Source: Betaproteobacteria bacterium | Lineage (GTDB): Bacteria; Pseudomonadota; Gammaproteobacteria; Burkholderiales; SG8-39 | NCBI GenBank assembly: GCA_019237595.1 | Contig: JAFAGU010000020.1 | Location: forward strand, 1-28,782 | Direction: 5' to 3' | Length of the DNA stretch: 28,782 nucleotides | Part shown: positions 8,359 through 15,304 of the stretch, one piece after another | How the letters are laid out: each line of letters starts with the position of its first letter | Position numbering within the stretch: position 1 is the stretch's first letter | Translations under genes and position numbers: made by a program | The notes under the pieces: generated by a model | Seen by the model: the letters and a program-made list of their open reading frames with translations, nothing else | Databases searched by the model: none | What the model was told of the DNA's origin: nothing

Positions 8359-9086
8359 TGGCCAGGCAGGCGGCCCACGCGCGGGCTCGCGCGGCATGGC
8401 ACTCCGGCGAGCAGGCGCCGGCGCAAGTCATGCCGTTCGTGCTGCACCACACCCCGTGGTGGCGGCACATCTACCTCGACTTCAAGCGCTACGAGGCGAC
8501 CGGCGACTCCTGGGGCACGATCCTCCTTTCCCAGGGGTTCTGGGCGAGCTGCGTCTTCCGCATCTCGCACGCCGCGGTGACGAACCTGAAGCCCGCGTTC
8601 CTGCGCCGCCCGGTGAAGATCGTCACGACGCTCGCCCAGAAGCTGGTCGAGGTCCTCACCGGCATCTGCATTCCCGCGCGCTGCGACATCGGCGAGGGGC
8701 TCTACATCGGCCACTACGGGTCGATCATCCTCCCGGTGCACGGCCGCATCGGGCACAACTGCAGCTTCGCGCAGAGCTCGACCATCGGCGTTGCGGGCAC
8801 CGGCGAGCATCGGGGCGCCCCGACGATCGGGAACCGAGTCTTCGTCGGCGCCCATTCCGTCGTGGTCGGGAAGATCACGATCGGCGACGACGCGATGATC
8901 TGCGCCGGATCGATCGTCACGCGCTCGGTGCCGGCGCGCGGCGTGGTGATGGGGAATCCCGCGCGCGTGATTTCCTACGAAGGCAGCTTCGAGCACGTGC
9001 TCTATCCGGGGATGGAAGAGGACGAGGGGCGGCGGGCCTCGCTCGCGCTCGCCGCCGCGCACCGCAAGCCCGCGCCCGGGCTCTAG
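8358..9086 (+). CDS. CysE-like hexapeptide-repeat acyltransferase
   Basis: 242 residues. The N-terminal ~100 residues are helical with amphipathic stretches (WWRHIYLDFKRYEATGDSWG at 34-53). A left-handed beta-helix follows from about 102 to 205, with turns such as IGEGLYIG, GRIGHNCSF, PTIGNRVFVG, GKITIGDDAM and CAGSIV, and the closing MGNPARVIS typical of serine acetyltransferase-type enzymes. His119 in YIGHYG aligns with the catalytic His of CysE, but the paired Asp is not evident, so the acceptor may not be serine. It probably transfers an acetyl or carrier-bound acyl group to the product of this operon. The start overlaps the previous stop (TGATG). A later in-frame ATG at 8430 is possible. 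Its stop shares a CTAG with the convergent regulator gene. Confidence 0.87.
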   Translation: MARQAAHARARAAWHSGEQAPAQVMPFVLHHTPWWRHIYLDFKRYEATGDSWGTILLSQGFWASCVFRISHAAVTNLKPAFLRRPVKIVTTLAQKLVEVLTGICIPARCDIGEGLYIGHYGSIILPVHGRIGHNCSFAQSSTIGVAGTGEHRGAPTIGNRVFVGAHSVVVGKITIGDDAMICAGSIVTRSVPARGVVMGNPARVISYEGSFEHVLYPGMEEDEGRRASLALAAAHRKPAPGL

Positions 9087-9853
9087 GCCGCCCGCCTTTC
9101 CGTCACCTCCGACGGGCGCTTGGAGCGCCGGTACTTGCCGAGGAACGAGGCGCTCCAGGGCCTCGCAGCGAGGAGCAGGGTAATGGGAAGCCTCGCCGAA
9201 GCCGGCAGGCCGGCGTCGTCGCTGCGCATCGTGGAGAACTCCGCCGCCGTCTTGCGCAGCCGCGCGAGCAGCGCCGAGACCGAGGCGGGCGATACGGAGC
9301 CGTTCGCGAGCAGGAGAAGCTCGCCTTCCCGGTCGAACCGCGAGCGGAAGAAGTCCGCGGCGAATTGGTCCTTGAAGAGGCGCTGGATCGGCCCGTCGGG
9401 GATCCAGGCGAAGGCGCGGCTCACCAGCAGCCGGATGCGGTTCCCCGGCTGCAGCTCGATGAACTTCAGCTTGTCGAGCCGGGCGAGAAGCTTCACGAGC
9501 TCCGCCGGCTCGAGCGCGTATTCCCGCGCCATGTCCTCGAAGCTCCAGTGGTTCAGCGTGCAAAGCGCGACCAGCATGAGCTTCGGGTTCTCGACGAACT
9601 CCTTCTCCTGCTCGTAGGAGAGCTGCGAGATCACGGCGTCGGGCACGCCGATGCGGCGCGCGAGCTCGGAGAATTCCATGCCCGCGTGCTCGCAGATCCG
9701 GTCGAGCCGCGAGAGCGTGAATTCTCGCCGCGCGAACATCCGCTTTACGCTCGCCTCGCTCATGCCAAGGTGCTTCGCGACGCCGGCGTAGGTGATGCCG
9801 CGGGCCTTCAGCTCGCGCTTGAGCGCCTCGACCAGCACGATGGTGCGCGCCAT
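9083..9853 (-). CDS. XRE-like helix-turn-helix regulator
   Basis: 256 residues. The first ~60 residues form a phage-repressor-type HTH (VEALKRELKARGITYAGVAK, then HLGMSEASVKRMFARREFTL). A second region (about 85-145: KLMLVALCTLNHWSFEDMAR and following) looks like a winged helix, and the rest is an uncharacterised helical domain. It is presumably a cytoplasmic DNA-binding protein with a sensing C-terminus; the ligand is unknown. GGGAGGA lies 10-15 nt upstream of the ATG. It sits 61 bp downstream of the EAL-domain gene on the same strand, so it may be the last gene of the caspase unit or a separate regulator. It converges on the acyltransferase gene with overlapping stop codons at 9083-9086. 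Confidence 0.85.
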   Translation of the reverse strand: MARTIVLVEALKRELKARGITYAGVAKHLGMSEASVKRMFARREFTLSRLDRICEHAGMEFSELARRIGVPDAVISQLSYEQEKEFVENPKLMLVALCTLNHWSFEDMAREYALEPAELVKLLARLDKLKFIELQPGNRIRLLVSRAFAWIPDGPIQRLFKDQFAADFFRSRFDREGELLLLANGSVSPASVSALLARLRKTAAEFSTMRSDDAGLPASARLPITLLLAARPWSASFLGKYRRSKRPSEVTERRAA

Positions 9854-9914
9854 CCTGTGTTCCTCCCGCCGCGATGATGGCGAAAGAACGGGGCCGAGGA
9901 CAACTCGATAAATC

Positions 9915-10700
9915 CTACGCCGCGAGCGAGTCGATCGGGTGCGGGCGGTAGACGCCGAAGCCCTGCACGTACCCCACCCCGAGCGCGCGCAGGCGCACGA
10001 GGATGTCCTGCTCCTCCACGCATTCGGCGACGATGCCGATGCCGAGCGCCTGCCCCACGCGCAGGATCGCCTTCAGCTTGTTGTCGGCCGAGGGGCTCGC
10101 CACGATGCGGCGCGTGATGGCGCCGTCGACCTTGAGGAAGTCGAGGGAGAGCGATTTCAGCGGAGCGAAGGTCACGGAGCGGCGTCCGAAGCCATCGATG
10201 AGCACCGGATGGCCGAGGCTCTTCATCGCCAGGGCGAAGCGCGCGCAGGCCTCGCCCTTCGCAAGCACGTCGAGCTCGTCGAGCTCGAAGAGGAGCGACT
10301 TCGGCGCGACGCCGGCGGCCGCGGCCTCGCGCCGCACGAAGAGCGGGAAGTCCTCGTCATCCAGCGTCTGCGCGGAGACGTTCACCGAGAAGCGCGGGAT
10401 GCGCGAACCCGCCGCCAGGCGCTTCAGCGTGCGGCGCACGACCCACCGGTCGAGCTGCGGCATCATGCGGTATTGCTCGAAGACGGGGAGGAACTCGCCG
10501 GGCGGCAGCAGCGCTTTCTCCTCCTCGCGCAGGCGCACCAGCACCTCGGCCAGCGGATAGGTCTCGGGCCCCTGGAGCGCCCGCACCGGCTGGCAATAGA
10601 GCTCGAGCTCGTCGCGCTCGAGCGCCTCCTTCAGGCGCCCGGGCGGGTCACTCCAGCCGGCGAGCTGCCGGTCCGCGTCGCGGAGGAAGTCCTCATCCAT
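9915..10700 (-). CDS. EAL-domain protein (c-di-GMP phosphodiesterase or degenerate sensor)
   Basis: 261 residues, essentially one EAL domain. Retained signature positions are EVL at 52-54 for the EAL motif (EVL also occurs in active enzymes such as RocR), Asn108 in VNVSAQ, FELDE at 138-142, Lys190 and Asp192 in FLKVDG, AECVEE at 225-230 and QG at 246-247. The metal-binding DDFG loop reads IDGFG (168-172), so its second Asp is Gly. This may weaken or abolish hydrolysis of c-di-GMP and make the protein a binder. No GGDEF, PAS or membrane segment is present. The ATG follows GGGAGG by two bases. The gene starts 11 bp after the DUF4384 protein gene and is almost certainly co-transcribed with it and the caspase gene. 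Confidence 0.88.
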   Translation of the reverse strand: MDEDFLRDADRQLAGWSDPPGRLKEALERDELELYCQPVRALQGPETYPLAEVLVRLREEEKALLPPGEFLPVFEQYRMMPQLDRWVVRRTLKRLAAGSRIPRFSVNVSAQTLDDEDFPLFVRREAAAAGVAPKSLLFELDELDVLAKGEACARFALAMKSLGHPVLIDGFGRRSVTFAPLKSLSLDFLKVDGAITRRIVASPSADNKLKAILRVGQALGIGIVAECVEEQDILVRLRALGVGYVQGFGVYRPHPIDSLAA

Positions 10701-10711
10701 TGCCTCCCATC

Positions 10712-11608
10712 CTACTTCGCCGAGTGGACGAGCTCGACTGCCTGCTGGATGGTCGGATAAGTCCCGTCCACCGCTTCCTGCAGGAAGTTGGACCCGAACT
10801 GCGTGTCCTGGCGGAAGACGTTCGCCCTCGAGGCGGCATTGCCCACCGCTCGCGGGTCCACCACCGTGATGACGAGCTGCTCCTTCCCGGTGTTGCCCGT
10901 GAACTCGAAGAACTGGTTCGCTTCGAGCGGGACCAGCGTCTCCGAGGCTGGCTGGAGGGCGACCACGTCGCCCACGGCGGCGGGGAAAATCTGCCGGCGC
11001 TCGCCGCGCGGGTTGACGTTCTCGATGGTGAGCTCGCCGCCGAAGGTGGAGAGGATGCGCAGCTTGAACCGCTCGCCGGTGCGGAAGCCCTCGTTTACCG
11101 GGCGGAAGGTGAAGCGCTTGCCGCCGTCCTCCGCGACCATGATCGCCATGTGCACGCCCTGGTAGTTCTCCTTCTTGCCGTCGGCCACCAGCGGCTTGTC
11201 CGGGTCGCCTACCACGATGGGCGGCGCGAGCGACGCGTCGCGCGCGGCGACTTCGGTGCGTCCCCGCAAGGACTGCACGATGCGCGCGCCCGAGTCGCGC
11301 GCGAGATCGATGGCCGAGCTCAGCGTGAAGCCGCTCGTGCCGCCGGTGAGGCGGTTGAGCGCCCACTTCGTGAAAGCCTGGAAGGCATAGCCCGAAAGCT
11401 TGTCCACCGCGATCTTGATGAGGATGCCCCAGATGAACTTCGGCTCGACGTCGTCTTCCTGGGAATCCGCGGCGCTTGCCGGGGCCGCCTGCGGCGGCTG
11501 GGCCGGCGCGCCTTTCTGCGGCGCGGGCGCGGAGCCCTGCGGCCAGGCCGGGCCGGCAAGGAGCGAAGCGGCGACGAGCGCCGCGAGGAGCTTCTTCAGC
11601 GCAGCCAT
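10712..11608 (-). CDS. Exported DUF4384-like protein, caspase operon partner
   Basis: 298 residues. A signal peptide (MAALKKLLAALVAASLLAGP, cleavage probably near 24) is followed by a Pro/Ala/Gln linker (25-50) and an amphipathic helical region (FIWGILIKIAVDKLSGYAF, 58-76). The C-terminal half (about 150-255) resembles DUF4384: FRTGERFKLRILSTFGGELT at 175-194, then ENVNPRG and the terminal QIFP block. That mirrors the C-terminal domain of the protein encoded just upstream. DUF4384 domains recur in secreted caspase-like and regulatory proteins; their ligand is not established. The start overlaps the caspase stop (ATGA), so the two are translationally coupled and probably act together in the periplasm or at the outer membrane. 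No catalytic motif is visible. Confidence 0.85.
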   Translation of the reverse strand: MAALKKLLAALVAASLLAGPAWPQGSAPAPQKGAPAQPPQAAPASAADSQEDDVEPKFIWGILIKIAVDKLSGYAFQAFTKWALNRLTGGTSGFTLSSAIDLARDSGARIVQSLRGRTEVAARDASLAPPIVVGDPDKPLVADGKKENYQGVHMAIMVAEDGGKRFTFRPVNEGFRTGERFKLRILSTFGGELTIENVNPRGERRQIFPAAVGDVVALQPASETLVPLEANQFFEFTGNTGKEQLVITVVDPRAVGNAASRANVFRQDTQFGSNFLQEAVDGTYPTIQQAVELVHSAK

Positions 11609-13182
11609 CAGTTCGTCTCCTCGATCGCCATCATCGCCGCGCCATAAGCGTTGGAGCAGCGCTGCTGGATGACGAGCGAGCGCCGCGCCGGCGGCTCGGC
11701 GCACTGGGTCGTTTCCGCCGCGGCGGAAGTCGTGGTGACGAGCTGGATGTCCTTCGAGCTCGCCGCGCTCGCGGCCACCATGGAGAAGGGCCCGGCAGGC
11801 TGCATTCCCACCTTCGAGAAGTCGCGCGGCGAGTCGGCCACGACCGCAAGCAGGTGATCCTTGCCGGCAGGGCCTCCCGCCTTGATTTCCCACGATGGGC
11901 GCGGCAGCTTGAGCGGCTGGCCTGCCTGGATCGCATTGTTCTGGTCGATGGTGTTCGGAAAGAGCATGTCGAAGCTCTTGCCGTCGCTGCCGACCATCAG
12001 CAGGTACACGTAGCCCGGATGGCTCGACATGAGCGTGAACTCCACCGCATCGGCGCCGATCTTGAACGAGCTCTTCGCCGCCTGCAGCGTCACCAGGCGC
12101 CGGTCGTCGCGGTTGGCGTAGATGTCCTGGAGGGTGTAGTAGGCGGCCGGCATGGCGGGCTTGGCCGGCTTGGCGGGCGCCGGCGGCGGCGTGGGCGTCG
12201 CGGGCGCAGGAGCCGGCGCCGCAGCGACCGGCGCCGCAGCGACCGGCGTCGCGGCGACCGGGGTTGCGGCCGGTTCGGTGGCCGGCGCAGGCGCCGGAGC
12301 AGGATCGGTATCGCGGGCAGCGAAGGCAAGGACCGCGTCCTTGTTGCCCGTGATCGACACATGGTGCGCTGAAAAGCCTTTTACGTTGGCGAGCGTCTTG
12401 TCGATGCGCGCCTGGGCGCACGCGGCGATCTCCTCGGCGGAGAGCCCGCCGGAGCCATCGGAGTCGCGTGCGGCGCCGGCGATGCAGTCGCGCCAGGCTT
12501 GCGTCGCGACGCCGCCTTTGCCCGGCTGGTCGAGCGAGACCTCGCTGTCGCGCGCCGCGGCGATGTAGACGTAGTTGTTCACGCCGCGCGTGAGCGAGCG
12601 CGTCTGCGCCTGGATCTTGCGCGTGATGACGTTGGTGGGCGTGCTGCAGGAGTCGCCGCCGCTCCTCGCGTAGAACTTGGGCGAGAACGGCCCGCCGATC
12701 GCGCGCGTGGTGACGCCGCCCGAGTGGCAGGCGTCGAGGAAGACCACGAGCTTCTGCGCCTTCTTCGCGAGCCGCTGCAGCTCCTTTTCCATGTCGGCAT
12801 CGGTGAAGCCCTGGCGGTCCACCGTGACGAGCGACTCCGCGCAGCGCTCCTCGGGATCGTGCACGATCTGGCGGCTGCCGTGCCCGGAGTAGTAGATGAA
12901 GACCTGGTCGTTCTCGCCCACGCGGGCGTAGAGGTCGTCGAAGGCCTTGCGCATGCCCTCGAGCGTGAGCTCGCCGTCCTTGTACTCGCGCATGTTCTGG
13001 TCCTTGACCCCCATGCGCTTCGCGATCGCGCGAGCGCTTTCGCCGTCGTACTGCACGCCCGCGAGGGGTGGCACGCCTTCGCCGTACTGGCCGATGGTCA
13101 TGATGAGCGCATGCGTGTCCGCCTGCGCGAAAGGACTGGCGAGCGCCGCAGCCGCGGCCGCTGCCACGAGGATCTTCTTCAT
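11608..13182 (-). CDS. Exported caspase-like (C14) protease with EF-hand loop and DUF4384 domain
   Basis: 524 residues. MKKILVAAAAAAALASPFAQ is a signal peptide, which is why I chose this start (GGGAGGG lies upstream) over one ten codons earlier. The caspase fold spans about 22-235: catalytic His101 in YYSGHGS and Cys152 in FLDACHSGG. At 240-251 is a canonical EF-hand loop, DSDGSGGLSAEE, with acidic or polar ligands at positions 1, 3, 5 and 12. A Pro/Ala linker (about 293-347) leads to a DUF4384 domain (about 348-450: SSFKIGADAVEFTLMSSHPG, then MLFPNT). Metacaspases cleave after Arg/Lys and are often calcium-dependent; the EF-hand suggests calcium gating. Several Cys residues (114, 153, 179, 233, 255) could form disulfides after export. 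It heads the operon with the DUF4384 partner and EAL protein. Confidence 0.92.
   Translation of the reverse strand: MKKILVAAAAAAALASPFAQADTHALIMTIGQYGEGVPPLAGVQYDGESARAIAKRMGVKDQNMREYKDGELTLEGMRKAFDDLYARVGENDQVFIYYSGHGSRQIVHDPEERCAESLVTVDRQGFTDADMEKELQRLAKKAQKLVVFLDACHSGGVTTRAIGGPFSPKFYARSGGDSCSTPTNVITRKIQAQTRSLTRGVNNYVYIAAARDSEVSLDQPGKGGVATQAWRDCIAGAARDSDGSGGLSAEEIAACAQARIDKTLANVKGFSAHHVSITGNKDAVLAFAARDTDPAPAPAPATEPAATPVAATPVAAAPVAAAPAPAPATPTPPPAPAKPAKPAMPAAYYTLQDIYANRDDRRLVTLQAAKSSFKIGADAVEFTLMSSHPGYVYLLMVGSDGKSFDMLFPNTIDQNNAIQAGQPLKLPRPSWEIKAGGPAGKDHLLAVVADSPRDFSKVGMQPAGPFSMVAASAASSKDIQLVTTTSAAAETTQCAEPPARRSLVIQQRCSNAYGAAMMAIEETN
12215..12274. repeat. Four 15-bp tandem units coding a Pro/Ala linker
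   Basis: Units begin at 12215, 12230, 12245 and 12260. The first two are identical (GGCGCCGCAGCGACC), the third differs at two positions and the fourth is more diverged. They encode successive Ala/Thr-Pro-Val-Ala pentapeptides in the linker between the caspase and DUF4384 domains. Unit number may vary between strains, changing linker length without shifting the frame. Confidence 0.8.
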
Positions 13183-13210
13183 TCTTTCTTCCCTCCCTGG
13201 AAGCCGGCAC

Positions 13211-13216
13211 ATTATA
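13211..13216 (-). promoter_or_regulatory. -10 element of the caspase operon
   Basis: On the minus strand the sequence is GACTATAATG, a perfect TATAAT 28 nt before the caspase start, leaving a short leader that contains the GGGAGGG ribosome-binding site. No good -35 is seen (TGAACC lies 20 nt upstream). Unlike several other promoters in the window, this one gives a leadered transcript. Confidence 0.55.
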
Positions 13217-13239
13217 GTCGGCGGCCGGCGCGGGAAGGT

Positions 13240-13869
13240 TCAGTGCTTCGCTTCGAGCGCCCGGTCCAGGAAGTCGAGGCGATCCTGTCCCCAGAAGCGC
13301 TCGCCATCGAGCACGTAGGTCGGCGCACCAAAAACGCCCAGGCGCTCGGCTTCGTCGCTGTATTTCTTATAGAGGGCCTGCACCGAAGGACTGTCTTCTT
13401 CCTGACTGAGCGACTCTCCGGGCAGGCCGTTCTCGTTCGCCACCGCGATGCGCACCGCCGGGTCGGCGGTGTTCCGTTCCTCGGCCCAGAGCGCGCGGAG
13501 CAGCGCGTGCGAGAGCCGCGGCGCATCGAGGCCGCGCTCCTGAGCCGCGATCACCATCCAGCCCGCCGGCTTGTTCCAGCCCGCGGGCTTGCCGTCCTGC
13601 GGATAGTGCCTCGGCACGAGGTTGAGCGGCATGCCGAGGAACTTGCGCCAGCGGTCGAGCTCGAGCGCGTGGTACGTGCGCCGCGGCTCCGGGCGCGTGC
13701 GCAGCGGCACGCCGCCCGTGCGCGGCACCACGTCCTGGAAGTCGAACGGCTTGAGCACGAGCGTAGCGCCGATTCTTGCCTTGTGTCGGCGGATCATGTC
13801 GTAGAGCTTCGGCCCGCCGAAATAGGCCCAGGGGGAAGAGAGACTGTAGTAGCAGGAGACTTCGATCAT
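13240..13869 (-). CDS. DsbA-fold 2-hydroxychromene-2-carboxylate isomerase / kappa-class GST-like protein
   Basis: 209 residues. The N-terminus IEVSCYYSLSSPWAYFG carries the SSPWAY motif; Ser12 takes the place of the DsbA active-site cysteine and is the glutathione-contacting residue of HCCA isomerases. A helical insert fills about 60-160, and the thioredoxin fold closes with GVFGAPTYVLDGERFWGQD, containing the cis-proline. Characterised relatives isomerise aromatic-degradation intermediates using glutathione; others have no known substrate. I start it at the ATG next to this motif because the upstream in-frame codons overlap the divergent gene and because TATAAT lies exactly 6 nt before this ATG, suggesting a leaderless mRNA. 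It is divergent from the flavin oxidoreductase gene by only 16 bp. Confidence 0.88.
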   Translation of the reverse strand: MIEVSCYYSLSSPWAYFGGPKLYDMIRRHKARIGATLVLKPFDFQDVVPRTGGVPLRTRPEPRRTYHALELDRWRKFLGMPLNLVPRHYPQDGKPAGWNKPAGWMVIAAQERGLDAPRLSHALLRALWAEERNTADPAVRIAVANENGLPGESLSQEEDSPSVQALYKKYSDEAERLGVFGAPTYVLDGERFWGQDRLDFLDRALEAKH

Positions 13870-13875
13870 GGAAGA

Positions 13876-13881
13876 ATTATA
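13876..13881 (-). promoter_or_regulatory. -10 box for a leaderless transcript
   Basis: A perfect TATAAT on the minus strand is followed by six bases (TCTTCC) and the ATG of the isomerase-like gene. With the usual 6-7 nt from -10 to the transcription start, the mRNA would begin at the start codon. The same 16-bp gap must also serve the divergent oxidoreductase gene. Confidence 0.5.
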
Positions 13882-13885
13882 GGAA

Positions 13886-15304
13886 ATGCCCCTCTCGTCC
13901 CTCGCCGAGCTCGCCCGCCGCGAGCTCGCGCAGCTCAACTACCCCGCGCCGAACTGGGTGCTGCCGAAGGAGGGGCCGGGCGGCGAGCCGCTGCTGGACG
14001 TCCTGGTGATCGGAGGCGGCATGTGCGGGCAGACCGCGGCGTTCGCTCTCTTGCGCGAAGGCGTTCGCAACCTGCGCTGCGTCGATCGCGCGCCGCGCGG
14101 CCTCGAAGGGCCTTGGGCCACCTTCGCCCGCATGGACACGCTGCGCTCGCCCAAGCACCTCACGGGGCCGGAGCTCGGCGTCGCCTCGCTCACCTACCGC
14201 GCCTACCATGAAGCGAAGTTCGGCGAAGAATCGTGGCAGAAGCTGCACAAGATCGACCGGCTCGAGTGGGCGCGCTACCTCTTGTGGGTACGGGACGTAG
14301 CGGCCGTTCCCGTCGAGAATGGTGTAGAGGTTGGCAGCATCTCGGTCTTTCCGGGGTATTCAAGAATTGAATTCAAGAACGGGCCGGCGCTTTTTTCCCG
14401 CAAGACCGTGCTGGCGCTCGGCCGCGAGGGGAGCGGGGCGTTGCGCTGGCCGCGCTTCGCGACCTTCGATCCGGCGAAGCGAGCCGGCATGAATGTCTTC
14501 CATTCGGCCGACGAGATCGATTTCTCGCGGCTCGCCGGAAAGCGCCTGGCCGTGCTCGGCGTCGGATCGTCCGCCTTCGACAATGCCGCGACTGCGCTCG
14601 AGCGTGGCGCGGCGAGCGCGACGCTCTTCGCCCGGCGAAGGTTCCTGCCGCAGGTGAACAAGTCCAAGTGGACGGCGTTTCCCGGCTTCCTGGAAGGCTA
14701 CGCGTCCCTGGAGGACGCTCGCCGCTGGCGCTTCTACACCTACATTTTCTCGCAGCAGGTCCCGCCGCCTTACGAGAGCGTGCTCCGCTGCGAAAAGCAC
14801 AAGGGATTCTCCATTCGTTTCGGGGTTTCGGTCCTGGATCTCTCTCCGGGAGAAAAAGGCGTTGTGATCCGGACGGAAAGGCAGGAGGAAACTTTCGATG
14901 CGGTGATCGTGTGCACGGGCTTCGACGTGAATTTGATGGACCGCCCGGAGATCGCCTCTTTCCGCGATTCGATCGAGACGTGGCGCTCGCACGTATCCCA
15001 TGAGGAGGCACGGGCGCATCCGGAGGAGGCGCGCTTTCCGCACCTCGGCGATTCGTTCCAGCTGAAAGGCGCGCTTCCGGGCCTCGAGCGGATCCACGTC
15101 TTCAACTGGGGCGCGACGCTCAGCCATGGCGCGCTCGCGGGCGATATTCCGGGGCTCGAGACGGGCGCCCGGCGCCTGGCGAACGGCATCGCGCGCGATC
15201 TCTTCCTCGAGGATGCCGATCGCCATTGGGAGCGGCTGCTCGTCCACAACGAGGACGAGCTCAAGTCCACCGGCTACTTCGTTCCCCCGCAGGACCGCCG
15301 CTAG
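13886..15304 (+). CDS. FAD/NAD(P)-dependent oxidoreductase (flavin monooxygenase-like)
   Basis: 472 residues. A first nucleotide-binding fold at about 38-56 (VLVIGGGMCGQTAAFALL) binds FAD. A second, LAVLGVGSSAFDNAATALE (near 219-237), binds NAD(P)H. VIVCTGFDVN near 348 is the ATG-type motif found before the C-terminal FAD contact in flavin monooxygenases and lysine/ornithine hydroxylase relatives. It probably hydroxylates or oxidises a small organic substrate in the cytoplasm, but the substrate is unknown. It is divergent from the isomerase-like gene by 16 bp, and the two may be co-regulated. Its TAG stop lies in a CTAG shared with the convergent Bug-protein gene. Confidence 0.88.
   Translation: MPLSSLAELARRELAQLNYPAPNWVLPKEGPGGEPLLDVLVIGGGMCGQTAAFALLREGVRNLRCVDRAPRGLEGPWATFARMDTLRSPKHLTGPELGVASLTYRAYHEAKFGEESWQKLHKIDRLEWARYLLWVRDVAAVPVENGVEVGSISVFPGYSRIEFKNGPALFSRKTVLALGREGSGALRWPRFATFDPAKRAGMNVFHSADEIDFSRLAGKRLAVLGVGSSAFDNAATALERGAASATLFARRRFLPQVNKSKWTAFPGFLEGYASLEDARRWRFYTYIFSQQVPPPYESVLRCEKHKGFSIRFGVSVLDLSPGEKGVVIRTERQEETFDAVIVCTGFDVNLMDRPEIASFRDSIETWRSHVSHEEARAHPEEARFPHLGDSFQLKGALPGLERIHVFNWGATLSHGALAGDIPGLETGARRLANGIARDLFLEDADRHWERLLVHNEDELKSTGYFVPPQDRR

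Noticed and set aside
3534..9086. Exosortase-A/PEP-CTERM locus
   Set aside because: The AsnB-like and ligase families also occur in such loci, but no exosortase, PEP-CTERM protein or polysaccharide export gene is in the window.
12499..14211. Plus-strand open frame opposite the caspase and isomerase genes
   Set aside because: It is a composition shadow: low-complexity Arg/Ala/His translation, no ribosome-binding site, and it crosses two well-supported genes and a promoter.
13240..15304. The isomerase-like and oxidoreductase genes as a defined aromatic degradation pathway
   Set aside because: Both families are broad and their substrates cannot be read from sequence; divergent pairing alone does not identify a pathway.
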